The notes beneath the pieces are model-generated. The model saw only the letters and a program-made list of their open reading frames with translations. It did not search any database and was not told where the DNA came from. 14,501 bases of DNA from an uncultured Ruminiclostridium sp. (GTDB lineage Bacteria > Bacillota > Clostridia > Oscillospirales > Ruminococcaceae). Positions 1-7,537 of the stretch are shown piece by piece. Where the stretch lies: positions 1 to 14,501 of the forward strand of contig CAJUQV010000041.1 in NCBI GenBank assembly GCA_910588335.1, read 5' to 3'. The translations under genes were made by a program, and so were the position numbers. Every line of letters starts with the position of its first letter. Within the stretch, counting starts at the first letter, position 1.

Positions 1-19
1 ATAGTTATAGCACCGCTCC

Positions 20-56
<37 letters not shown>

Positions 57-78
57 ATAATGACACAAGATATCATAT

Positions 79-108
79 TTGTCAAGCTCCTTTTCTAAAA
101 AATATATT
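79..108 (+). promoter_or_regulatory. Putative SigA-type promoter of the solute-binding lipoprotein gene
   Basis: TTGTCA at 79-84 and TATATT at 103-108 are separated by 18 bases, reading toward the gene at 264. A second possible -10, TATAAT at 114-119, lacks a good -35. Either implies a long 5' leader of about 140 bases, AT-rich and without a clear hairpin or riboswitch fold. The match is fair in a very AT-rich background, so the exact box is uncertain. Confidence 0.45.
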
Positions 109-263
109 GTAATTATAATCGGAAATATTTTTGTTCGGTTTTTGAGTGGTCTTGTTTTAATCAGTTTTTATGAAAATCTATTTTATAATCATAATAACAA
201 TTTTAAAATCCGGTCTGCTCATAACTAATAAATTTTATTTAACAAAAAGGAGGACATTTTTTA

Positions 264-1820
264 ATGAAAACAAAAAAGAAAATTTTGTCACTTATGCTGT
301 GCGGCGTTTTAGTGCTTCTGTCAGCGTGCTCGGATTCGTCCGAAGGAGGAGAACAGGTAAACGCCGGCACAAGCGTCACCACTACGGAAAATCTTGACAA
401 CGAGATCGACTACAACAGCATGGCCAACATCGAAAGCGTAGACACAAAAAACGAGGACGGCACGGGGCCGAAATATGTATCGGGACAACTGGCGGGTAAT
501 GTAAAAGCTCTATGCTATTATGACATAAACACATCTGAACCCGAAACCACGGAAATCTTTGCGCAACGTTTCGGCGGCACCATGGAAGTTGAGATAGCTT
601 CATCGGGAGAATGGTTCGACAAACTCGGTACATATATTTCCACAGGCAACTCACCCGACTTAGTAAGATACGACTGGGAAGCGTTTCCCTGCTACGCGTC
701 CAAAAACACCTATACCGCTCTTGACGAGTGGCTTGATATGGACGCCGATCTTTGGAAAGATATAAAAGATGTTATCGAGGATTTCAACTATGCCGGCAAG
801 CATTTCTACTTCCCCTCGGACGTACAGCCCAATTTCACAATTCACTATAACAGGGCAAGCGTTCTTGAAGCGGGCTTAAAAGATCCATGGGATCTTTATC
901 AGGCAGGCGAATGGAACTGGAACACCTTTAAACAGCTTTGCGAACAGTGGGTAGACCAGAGCGAAACTCATATAGGATTTACCGGAGGAAGCTGGACCGC
1001 AATGATGTTCGCTAACTCCACAGGAGTAAAGACCTTTGACGTTACGGGAGATGACATTATAAACAATCTTCGCAGCGAAAACGTAGAGAGAGCAATGAGC
1101 TTCCTTGCCGATATGAAAAAAGGCGGACTTATTGCAGATGGTTATATGCACCCCGGCGATGCTTTTGTTACGGGCGACCTTCTGTTCCTTGCCATGGGCT
1201 ACGAATGGGGTATTGAAAGCGCACAGGAAACCATATTCAAAAAAGGTCTTAACGGGGATATGGTAACTCTTCCCATACCAAAGGATCCCCTGTCCGATAC
1301 CTACTATGTGGCTGCCGACACTTTCGGCTATATGGTGCCCGCCGGAGCTCCCAATGTTCAGGGCGGCGTAGATTGGATACTTTCCAGCAGAATTTATGAG
1401 TCCGATCCCGAAACAAAAGCGGCGGATTACGCCAAGAAAACATCTACTGATCCTATCTATTACGACAAGTGTCCCCAATGCAAATATGACTATATTTCCA
1501 GCAATAACGCCGATCTCACCGTTTGCCCCGAATGTCAGACGGCAAGAAGAGAAAAATTCAAACCCGTCTACACAGTTGAACAGCTTGAACTTATTGACGA
1601 TATGCTTCATTCGGATAAATTCGAACTTGTATTTGATAACGCAATGGGTATAGATACCGATTTGCAGAGCTTGCTCATTGAAGGAGAGGAATCACTCTTC
1701 GACGGGCCTATTTACTTTGGCACATCCTATGCGGCAACATTGGACAGCCAGTATCAGGCGATCGAAGCGTATGTTCAGCCCTACCGTGATCAGATCAAAA
1801 AAGCGGCGGCCGAAGCTTAA
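264..1820 (+). CDS. ABC transporter extracellular solute-binding lipoprotein (family 1, sugar type) with a CPxC...CPxC insert
   Basis: Probable substrate-capture subunit of a carbohydrate ABC importer, anchored on the outer face of the membrane. Residues 1-21 are a lipoprotein signal peptide: basic KTKKKK start, hydrophobic core and lipobox LSAC, with Cys22 as the lipidated residue. An acidic, Thr/Ser-rich linker follows to about residue 75, then a solute-binding fold with aromatic-rich patches (around EWNWN at 216-220 and GYEWG at 312-316). At 518 residues it is longer than the usual 420-460. Part of the excess is residues 403-424, where CPQC and CPEC are separated by 14 residues like a zinc knuckle, which is odd for a secreted protein. 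The start is set by GGAGG at 249-253. The gene stands alone before a terminator and no permease genes are in the window. The substrate is unknown; a plant oligosaccharide is suggested only by the neighbouring hydrolases. Confidence 0.88.
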   Translation: MKTKKKILSLMLCGVLVLLSACSDSSEGGEQVNAGTSVTTTENLDNEIDYNSMANIESVDTKNEDGTGPKYVSGQLAGNVKALCYYDINTSEPETTEIFAQRFGGTMEVEIASSGEWFDKLGTYISTGNSPDLVRYDWEAFPCYASKNTYTALDEWLDMDADLWKDIKDVIEDFNYAGKHFYFPSDVQPNFTIHYNRASVLEAGLKDPWDLYQAGEWNWNTFKQLCEQWVDQSETHIGFTGGSWTAMMFANSTGVKTFDVTGDDIINNLRSENVERAMSFLADMKKGGLIADGYMHPGDAFVTGDLLFLAMGYEWGIESAQETIFKKGLNGDMVTLPIPKDPLSDTYYVAADTFGYMVPAGAPNVQGGVDWILSSRIYESDPETKAADYAKKTSTDPIYYDKCPQCKYDYISSNNADLTVCPECQTARREKFKPVYTVEQLELIDDMLHSDKFELVFDNAMGIDTDLQSLLIEGEESLFDGPIYFGTSYAATLDSQYQAIEAYVQPYRDQIKKAAAEA

Positions 1821-1864
1821 TTATTTTCTCTTGTTGAAATTTTTCTTTTAAAATTCTTTATCCG

Positions 1865-1893
1865 ATCCCGCAAAAAGCGGGATTATTTTTTTT
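1865..1893 (+). terminator. Rho-independent terminator after the binding-protein gene
   Basis: A 7-bp stem, ATCCCGC at 1865-1871 with GCGGGAT at 1877-1883, encloses an AAAAA loop and is followed by TA and a run of eight T. It lies 45 bases after the stop codon and separates the binding-protein gene from the glycosidase operon, implying independent transcription. Confidence 0.9.
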
Positions 1894-1976
1894 AAACTTA
1901 AGCCGGTTCGCCTTTTTACGGATGTCATCACTTTCATAAATAGCTTCGGAACAATGTGAATCTCTCCTTCACCTAT

Positions 1977-2005
1977 AATATATCATAACACCATGTCAAT
2001 GTCAA
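1977..2005 (-). promoter_or_regulatory. Putative minus-strand promoter in the gap before the glycosidase operon
   Basis: Read on the minus strand, TTGACA (2005-2000) and TATATT (1982-1977) are exactly 17 bases apart. The start would be near 1970, firing away from the GH43 gene and into the 3' end of the binding-protein gene. The first transcribed bases could form GTGAA/TTCAC. No convincing gene follows: a 29-codon frame from 1937 has no ribosome site. The match is good, but the region is AT-rich. Confidence 0.45.
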
Positions 2006-2057
2006 ATAAAGATACAAAAATTTTTGTTTCATTTTTTTAAAAAAAACTAATTTTTCA

Positions 2058-2086
2058 TTGACAAAAATATATAAATACTGTAAAAT
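2058..2086 (+). promoter_or_regulatory. SigA promoter of the GH43-GH13-reductase operon
   Basis: A perfect -35 TTGACA at 2058-2063 and -10 TAAAAT at 2081-2086 are 17 bases apart. The predicted start is around 2093, on the first bases of the operator at 2093-2106. No other promoter-like site is seen inside the three-gene operon. Confidence 0.8.
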
Positions 2087-2092
2087 GGTACC

Positions 2093-2106
2093 TGAAAACG
2101 TTATCA
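2093..2106. promoter_or_regulatory. Catabolite-responsive / LacI-family operator at the operon start site
   Basis: TGAAAACGTTATCA fits the CcpA cre consensus TGNAANCGNWNNCW at every fixed position and is a pseudo-palindrome around the central CG with only one asymmetric pair. It begins seven bases after the -10 box, where a bound repressor would block initiation. CcpA-dependent carbon catabolite repression or a LacI-family sugar repressor are the natural readings; the site alone does not separate them, and no LacI gene is in the window. Confidence 0.75.
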
Positions 2107-2118
2107 TAATTATTTCTT

Positions 2119-2155
2119 GTCGGAGAGGGACGCTCTGCATAATTCCTTCGCCGAC
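2119..2155 (+). other. Weak 5'-leader stem-loop before the GH43 gene
   Basis: GTCGG at 2119-2123 pairs with CCGAC at 2151-2155. Inside, AGGGA (2126-2130) can pair with TTCCT (2143-2147), or AGAG (2124-2127) with CTCT (2133-2136). It ends five bases before the AAAGGAG ribosome site and has no T-run, so it is not a terminator. It may stabilise the mRNA or be incidental. Confidence 0.3.
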
Positions 2156-2173
2156 TTCTGAAAGGAGAATGTT

Positions 2174-3673
2174 ATGAAATATACCAATCCGGTTATAAGA
2201 GGCTTTTATCCCGATCCCAGCATATGCAAGGCGGACGGATATTTTTACCTTGTTTGCAGCAGCTTTCAGTTCTTCCCCGCAATTCCTTTATTTAAAAGCA
2301 AAAATCTTGTTGATTGGGAACAAATAGGTCATTGTATAACAAGAAAAAGCCAGCTTGACTTAAATAACGCCAACGCATCCGGAGGCATTTTTGCCCCTAC
2401 CATACGCTATAATAAGGGAAGATTTTATGTGGTTGTCACAGACACAGACGGAGAAGGAAATTTCTATCTGTATACCGACGATATAAACGGCGAGTGGTCG
2501 GAGCCAGTAAAAGTAGAAAGAGGCGGAATCGATCCATCCCTGCTGTTTGACGGCGACAAAACCTTTTTCATGAGCAACGGCGAGGACAGCTTCGGAGAAA
2601 ACGGCATATCTTTGTGCGAAATTGACATAGACACGGGAAAGCTGCTTACCCCCGCCAAATGTATCTGCAAAGGAACCGGCGGTCGCTTTATAGAAGCTCC
2701 TCACCTGTATCATATAGGCGAATGGTACTATCTTCTTGCGGCCGAGGGCGGAACCGAATACGGGCACACCGAGTGTATGTTCAGGAGCAAGGATCCGTAC
2801 GGTCCTTATGAAAGCTGCCCCCACAATCCCATACTTACCAACAGGAACTTGGGCGGATATATGATACAAGGCGCGGGACACGCGGATATTACGGAAGACG
2901 ATAACGGACAGTGGTGGATAATAAACCTCGCTTTCAGACAAATCTCCATGTGGAGGCAGTTCCACCATTTAGGCAGAGAGGTATTTTTAGAGCCGATATA
3001 CTGGACCGAAGACGGCTGGCTTAAAGTAGGAACCGACGGTACAAGCCGTATCGGCTATGAGGTGACCGAAGACGGCTGCAAAGCCTTTGACTCCGCCGAA
3101 TATCCGGAAGATAAGTGGGCGCTTGACAACAGAAACGCTTGTTATATAAGATGTCCGGATTACAATAATTACCGCTTTGACGGTAACAATGTATACCTTT
3201 TGGGTACAAGCGCAAAACTTAACAGCAAAGATAATGTAACCTTTGTGGGAGACAGGCAAAGGGAATTCAACTTCACAGCTCAGACGGAAATCGACGGAAC
3301 AACCGTAGGAGAATTTGCCCGCTGCGGCCTTATCGCCTACATGAACGAAAGCAATCACTATGACCTTTCAGTGACAAAATCCTCCGACGGCTGCAAAGTA
3401 ACCGGTATTATAAACATAGGCGGAGTTGAAATAAAAATGGGAGAAATATCCCTGAACAGCGATACGATATCCCTTAAAATTTCGGCTGACGCAAATTGCT
3501 ACAAACTGCACGCTAAAAATGAAAACGGCGAATGGCAGCAGCTTGCGGCAATGGAATCAAAGTACATCAGTACAGAAGTATGCGAAGGCTTTACCGGAGT
3601 AATTATCGGCATTTTCTGCGAGGACAGCGGAAATTGTCCCGAACCCGTTAAATTCGGAATATGCTCCAAATAA
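2174..3673 (+). CDS. GH43 glycoside hydrolase, beta-xylosidase / alpha-L-arabinofuranosidase type
   Basis: Inverting glycosidase predicted to release xylose or arabinose from short xylo-oligosaccharides. It has no signal peptide, so it should act in the cytoplasm on imported sugars. The five-bladed propeller fills residues 1 to about 300. The GH43 triad is visible: Asp14 in YPDPS (general base), Asp120 in GGIDPS (pKa modulator) and Glu174 in IEAPHLY (general acid). GHAD at 235-238 and HHLGRE at 264-269 resemble the beta-xylosidase subfamilies (GH43_11/12). The remainder, about 310-499, is a beta-sandwich-like accessory domain that usually helps shape the active site. Length 499 is normal for the group. 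The start is supported by AAAGGAG at 2161-2167. First gene of a three-gene operon, 42 bases before the GH13 gene, under a cre-like operator. Xylosidase versus arabinofuranosidase cannot be settled by eye. Confidence 0.9.
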   Translation: MKYTNPVIRGFYPDPSICKADGYFYLVCSSFQFFPAIPLFKSKNLVDWEQIGHCITRKSQLDLNNANASGGIFAPTIRYNKGRFYVVVTDTDGEGNFYLYTDDINGEWSEPVKVERGGIDPSLLFDGDKTFFMSNGEDSFGENGISLCEIDIDTGKLLTPAKCICKGTGGRFIEAPHLYHIGEWYYLLAAEGGTEYGHTECMFRSKDPYGPYESCPHNPILTNRNLGGYMIQGAGHADITEDDNGQWWIINLAFRQISMWRQFHHLGREVFLEPIYWTEDGWLKVGTDGTSRIGYEVTEDGCKAFDSAEYPEDKWALDNRNACYIRCPDYNNYRFDGNNVYLLGTSAKLNSKDNVTFVGDRQREFNFTAQTEIDGTTVGEFARCGLIAYMNESNHYDLSVTKSSDGCKVTGIINIGGVEIKMGEISLNSDTISLKISADANCYKLHAKNENGEWQQLAAMESKYISTEVCEGFTGVIIGIFCEDSGNCPEPVKFGICSK

Positions 3674-3715
3674 GTATAAAACCGGATTTTAATATTACAG
3701 AAAGGACGAAAAACT

Positions 3716-5254
3716 ATGGCAAAGTGGCTTGACAACGCAATTTTTTACCAAATTTATCCTCAATCCTTCTGCGATACCAACGCGGACGGAATCGGAGACA
3801 TTCGCGGTATCATCTCAAAGCTTGATTACATCAAGGAAACGGGATTTAACGCCATCTGGCTTAATCCCTGCTTTGAATCACCATTCGGAGACGCGGGTTA
3901 TGACGTATCGGATTACTGCAAGGTAGCTCCGCGATACGGCACAAACGAGGATTTAAAAGAGCTTTTTAAAGAGTTGCATAAAAGAGATATGCACATTCTT
4001 CTCGATCTTGTTCCGGGTCACACCTCCGTGGAGCACAAATGGTTCAAGGAATCGTTAAAAGCGGAAAAAAACGAGTTTACCGACCGATATGTCTGGACAG
4101 ACAACGTCTGGGAAGGGCCGGAGGGCATGAACAATATCAGGGGAATTTCGGAGCGAGACGGCTGCTGCGGCGTCAACTTTTTCTCCCATCAGCCCGCCCT
4201 TAACTATGGATATTATAAAATCACCCGCCCATGGCAGATGTCACCCGAAGACCCCGGTCCAACCGCCACTTTGAATGCCATGATAGACGTTATGCGCTTC
4301 TGGCTCAGTATGGGCTGCGACGGCTTTCGTGTCGATATGGCGGCATCCCTTGTCAAAAACGACGAGGAAAGCAAGGGTACAATTGCCCTCTGGAAAAAAG
4401 TAAGGAAATTTCTTGACGAGGAATTTCCCGAAGCGGCAATTGTATCCGAATGGGGAGAACCAGACAAATCTCTTGAGGGCGGATTCCATATGGATTTTCT
4501 TCTGCACTTCGGTCCTTCTCACTACAACGATCTTTTCCGCTGTCCCGAACCGTTTTTCAGTAAAAGAGGAAAGGGAAATGCAGCGGAATTTGTGAAACGT
4601 TATGTGGAAAATTATGATAAAACCGGAGGCAAAGGCCTTATCTGCATACCCTCAAGCAACCATGATATGGGCAGACTGTCGAGCTGTTTCGACATTGACG
4701 AGCTAAAAATATGCTTTGCCTTCCTCCTCTCCATGCCCGGAGCTCCCTTTATCTACTACGGCGACGAGATAGGAATGAAATATCTTGTAAACCTTAAGTC
4801 CGTGGAAGGCGGTTACGGCAGAACGGGCTCACGTTCTCCGATGCAGTGGGACGACACCGCAAACGCCGGATTCAGCTCCGCTTCGCCCGAAAATCTGTAT
4901 ATTCAAATTGATCCCGATAAAAACAGACCTACGGTAAAGAACTCAATTAAAAACGGCGATTCCCTCTTAAACGAAGTAAAAAAGCTCATTAAAATAAGAC
5001 AAAGCCTGCCCGCTCTGCAAAGCTGCGGAAAAATTGATTTTGTTTTCGCTAAGGAAAACGCCTATCCCCTCGCCTATGTAAGAAGCGACGAAAACGAAAA
5101 AATACTTGTTGTTATCAATCCCTCAGAAAATGAGTGCGAATTTGAAATTGATGCCGTCGAGGACAAGGTTGTTTATCAGAACGGCAATATATCATTTAAA
5201 AACGGAAAGATCGTATCTTTACCGCAAAGTGCCGCGTTTATCAAAATTAAGTGA
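3716..5254 (+). CDS. GH13 alpha-glucosidase / oligo-1,6-glucosidase-like enzyme
   Basis: Retaining alpha-amylase-family enzyme, probably hydrolysing small alpha-glucosides in the cytoplasm, since there is no signal peptide. A metal-binding loop of the form DTNADGIGD sits at residues 20-28. The conserved regions follow: region I DLVPGH at 97-102, region II GFRVD with nucleophile Asp207, region III VSEW with acid/base Glu245, and region IV NHD with Asp317. RSPMQW and NAGFS further on match the oligo-1,6-glucosidase/trehalose synthase side of the family. The C-terminal 90 or so residues form the usual beta-domain. One oddity is Gly101 in region I, where most GH13 enzymes have Asn. Length 512 is slightly short of the usual 540-560. 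AAAGGA at 3701-3706 sets the start. It lies 42 bases after the GH43 gene and 36 before the reductase. Trehalose- or sucrose-type specificity remains possible. Confidence 0.88.
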   Translation: MAKWLDNAIFYQIYPQSFCDTNADGIGDIRGIISKLDYIKETGFNAIWLNPCFESPFGDAGYDVSDYCKVAPRYGTNEDLKELFKELHKRDMHILLDLVPGHTSVEHKWFKESLKAEKNEFTDRYVWTDNVWEGPEGMNNIRGISERDGCCGVNFFSHQPALNYGYYKITRPWQMSPEDPGPTATLNAMIDVMRFWLSMGCDGFRVDMAASLVKNDEESKGTIALWKKVRKFLDEEFPEAAIVSEWGEPDKSLEGGFHMDFLLHFGPSHYNDLFRCPEPFFSKRGKGNAAEFVKRYVENYDKTGGKGLICIPSSNHDMGRLSSCFDIDELKICFAFLLSMPGAPFIYYGDEIGMKYLVNLKSVEGGYGRTGSRSPMQWDDTANAGFSSASPENLYIQIDPDKNRPTVKNSIKNGDSLLNEVKKLIKIRQSLPALQSCGKIDFVFAKENAYPLAYVRSDENEKILVVINPSENECEFEIDAVEDKVVYQNGNISFKNGKIVSLPQSAAFIKIK

Positions 5255-5290
5255 ACAAAAAAACCTATAAATCGGAAAGGAATAAAAAAA

Positions 5291-6391
5291 ATGATCTGTA
5301 AACCATTTAAAGACTTATCCCTCTCCTGCCTCGGATTAGGAAATATGAGGCTCCCCACCTGCCCACAAAAAGAGGGCAATCCCATCGACCGTGAAGCCGC
5401 CGGAAAAATATTAGATTATGCTATGGAGCACGGAGTAAATTATTACGATACTGCTTACGTGTATAACAACGGGGACTCCGAAAAGTTTTTGGGAGAAACC
5501 ATAACCAAATATCCCAGAGAAAGCTACTATCTTGCCACAAAATTCAATATAATGGCAAACCCCGATTACAAGAATGTGTTTGAGGAACAGCTAAAGCGCC
5601 TTAACACCGACTATATAGACTTTTATCTGATCCACGCGGTAATGGACAATAATTCCCAAAAATATATTGACAGTGGTTGTATCGACTACTTCAACGAGCT
5701 GAAAAAACAGGGCAAAATACGCTATCTGGGATTTTCCAATCACTCAAGCCCGGAAACGCTTAAAATGTTCATAAAACAGAATGACTGGGACTTTGTTCAG
5801 ATTCAGCTTAACTACTTCGACTGGGAATACGGCTCCGCAAAAAAAGAATATGAGATCATCGCGGAAAATAATCTGCCCGTTATTGTAATGGAACCCGTAA
5901 GAGGCGGAAGACTGGCGGGACTTACGGACGAAGCCAACAAGCTTCTTAAAGCCGATCATCCCGATTGGTCGATAGCGTCGTGGGCGTTCAGATGGCTTAA
6001 GACGCTGCCGCAAGTTAAAGTAGTGTTAAGCGGTATGTCCAATATGGAACAGGTAATCGACAACTTAAATACATTTTCGGATGCTGAATGTCTTTCCGAC
6101 AAGGAAGTAAATCTTCTGTTCAAAGCAAGAGAAATGTTCAAGGATCAGATTCAGGTGCCTTGTACCGCCTGCCGATACTGCTGCGACGAATGTCCGAAAA
6201 AGATTGATATTCCTAAAGTACTTTCGATTTATAACGAATATAAACTGAATGGTGACTGGACGTTGGAAAAGCTGAAAAAATCCGATGAACCCGGACCAAA
6301 GGATTGTATCGGATGCGGAAAATGCACCGTTCATTGTCCTCAGAGCATAGGCATACCGGAGATTATGAATGAACTAAAAAGTAAGTTTTAA
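5291..6391 (+). CDS. Aldo/keto reductase with a C-terminal 2x[4Fe-4S] ferredoxin domain
   Basis: Predicted cytoplasmic oxidoreductase of the Fe-S-containing aldo/keto reductase group. The (beta/alpha)8 barrel covers residues 1 to about 275, and the catalytic tetrad reads Asp53 and Tyr58 (YYDTAYVY), Lys84 (ATKFN) and His115 (LIHAV). The tail carries two ferredoxin-type cluster motifs with the C-x2-C-x2-C-x3-CP pattern: Cys291/294/297/301 and Cys339/342/345/349. These would let electrons pass between ferredoxin-like carriers and the NAD(P)H site, which suits an anaerobe. Length 366 is typical for this group. AAAGGA lies about 10 bases before the start. It is the last gene of the glycosidase operon, which suggests a carbonyl compound linked to sugar breakdown, but the substrate is unknown. 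No frameshift or missing catalytic residue is seen. Confidence 0.9.
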   Translation: MICKPFKDLSLSCLGLGNMRLPTCPQKEGNPIDREAAGKILDYAMEHGVNYYDTAYVYNNGDSEKFLGETITKYPRESYYLATKFNIMANPDYKNVFEEQLKRLNTDYIDFYLIHAVMDNNSQKYIDSGCIDYFNELKKQGKIRYLGFSNHSSPETLKMFIKQNDWDFVQIQLNYFDWEYGSAKKEYEIIAENNLPVIVMEPVRGGRLAGLTDEANKLLKADHPDWSIASWAFRWLKTLPQVKVVLSGMSNMEQVIDNLNTFSDAECLSDKEVNLLFKAREMFKDQIQVPCTACRYCCDECPKKIDIPKVLSIYNEYKLNGDWTLEKLKKSDEPGPKDCIGCGKCTVHCPQSIGIPEIMNELKSKF

Positions 6392-6397
6392 AAAAGC

Positions 6398-6438
6398 AAA
6401 AGAAGAAGCGGTTTTCCGTTTCTTCTTTTTTCTTTTTT
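6398..6438. terminator. Bidirectional terminator between converging genes
   Basis: A 14-bp stem, 6398-6411 with 6416-6429 around a TTTT loop, has one G-T wobble and is otherwise fully paired. On the plus strand it runs directly into T-rich sequence after the reductase. On the minus strand it is followed by a T-run (complement of 6391-6395). It lies between the plus-strand reductase stop (6391) and the minus-strand SPFH stop (6437), so it probably serves both. Confidence 0.9.
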
Positions 6439-7537
6439 ATTTGCCGGTATTTGTAAGCAATGCGTAAAGTTCCTCCAGAAGCCCTTTTCCTCCGTTAACG
6501 TTTATTTCCGAAACATGCTCGCATATCCTCTCCATATATTCCAGCTCTTTAAGCCTCCTTAACGTGGAATTTTCGTCCATGAGCTTGGCGGTATTTAAAA
6601 GAGAACGAGTGGAGGCAACCTCCTCCCTGCGTGTGATAACATTCGCCTGCGCTGTCTTTTCAGCCAAAAGCACCGAATTCATTATGGCGCTTATCTCTCC
6701 CGGAAGTATAATATCCTTTATTCCCGCGCTGATAATGTCTATATAGGATCGCGCGGTTTTTTCGTGCAGAGCGTTCATTACCTCGTCGCATATCTTGTCG
6801 CGATTTTCCAGTATCTCATCGGTTTTGTACCTGCTTATGTATTCGCGGAGAGTAAGCTGACACAGGCTGTAAAGATATTCATTGATATTCTGAGCGACAT
6901 CGGCTATCCTTCGCGCGTCGGTTACCTTGTAAAACATTGTGAAGTTTATTCTTAAAGCCACCTTGTCCGCCGCAAGTATCTCCTGCCCCGATACCGTAAG
7001 CTGCCTCGTCCTCATATCCTCGTATTCGGCGGTAACCCCTATGTTGCCTTTCCAGAAATAATACTTTCCGGATTCCAGCATACCCATATACTTATTGTCA
7101 AAATAAAGCCTCGCCACTTCGTGAGGACCGACGTTTACCTCGGTGTACAGATCTGATGGAATCTTGTCAATCACCGCCGAGGTTAAAGCGTAAGTTATAT
7201 CGGGATTATCCACGTTTATCTTACGGAACTCGTGATCGCCGCCCTCCTTCCAGAAGCCATACCTACCCGCGGTAAATATCTCGCGGAAATTGCCGTTAAG
7301 ATAGTGCATACAGATCTCATTGTCAGCCACTTCAACAAGAGTAAGCTTTTCCCTGCCCTCCGCGGTGGTCATAACCGTGTCTATCGTGCAACTTATCGGA
7401 ACAAACGCCTGAAACACGCTTACGGACTCGATATTGGAATCCCCGAACACATTGTATTTTCCCGCATCAAGAATCCTTACAAATTTTCCGTTTTTATAAA
7501 GTATCCCCTTTTCCTTACCGTCAATTATAACTTTCAT
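6437..7537 (-). CDS. Soluble SPFH/band-7 (slipin-like) domain protein with three N-terminal beta-motif copies
   Basis: Likely membrane-microdomain or scaffold protein of the SPFH (stomatin/prohibitin/flotillin/HflK) superfamily; its precise role is unknown. The SPFH core is about residues 134-290, ending in the DIILPGEI segment (275-282) typical of the fold. A helical stretch with AEKTAQANVITRREEVAS (292-309) resembles the slipin C-terminal helix. There is no hydrophobic N-terminal anchor, unlike most stomatins, so it would be cytoplasmic or bound through a partner. The N-terminal half contains three similar blocks of about 30 residues, at 3-31, 68-97 and 134-164, each ending in an AGKY/AGRY/SGKY motif. 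GAAGGGA at 7546-7552 supports the start. It is a single gene with no recognisable partner; the nearest upstream element is the ncRNA locus. Bacterial slipins often sit beside NfeD proteins, but none is here. Confidence 0.82.
   Translation of the reverse strand: MKVIIDGKEKGILYKNGKFVRILDAGKYNVFGDSNIESVSVFQAFVPISCTIDTVMTTAEGREKLTLVEVADNEICMHYLNGNFREIFTAGRYGFWKEGGDHEFRKINVDNPDITYALTSAVIDKIPSDLYTEVNVGPHEVARLYFDNKYMGMLESGKYYFWKGNIGVTAEYEDMRTRQLTVSGQEILAADKVALRINFTMFYKVTDARRIADVAQNINEYLYSLCQLTLREYISRYKTDEILENRDKICDEVMNALHEKTARSYIDIISAGIKDIILPGEISAIMNSVLLAEKTAQANVITRREEVASTRSLLNTAKLMDENSTLRRLKELEYMERICEHVSEINVNGGKGLLEELYALLTNTGK

Noticed and set aside
170..397. 75-codon plus-strand frame overlapping the lipoprotein start
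   Set aside because: No ribosome site, low-complexity basic translation, and it is out of frame with the clearly real signal peptide of the lipoprotein.
876..1610. 244-codon minus-strand frame opposite the binding-protein gene
   Set aside because: It is antisense to a gene with clear family features, lacks a ribosome site and has no recognisable motif.
1848..1937. 29-codon minus-strand small protein downstream of the minus promoter
   Set aside because: The nearest Shine-Dalgarno-like GGAGAG is more than 20 bases from the ATG, and the frame runs through the terminator hairpin.
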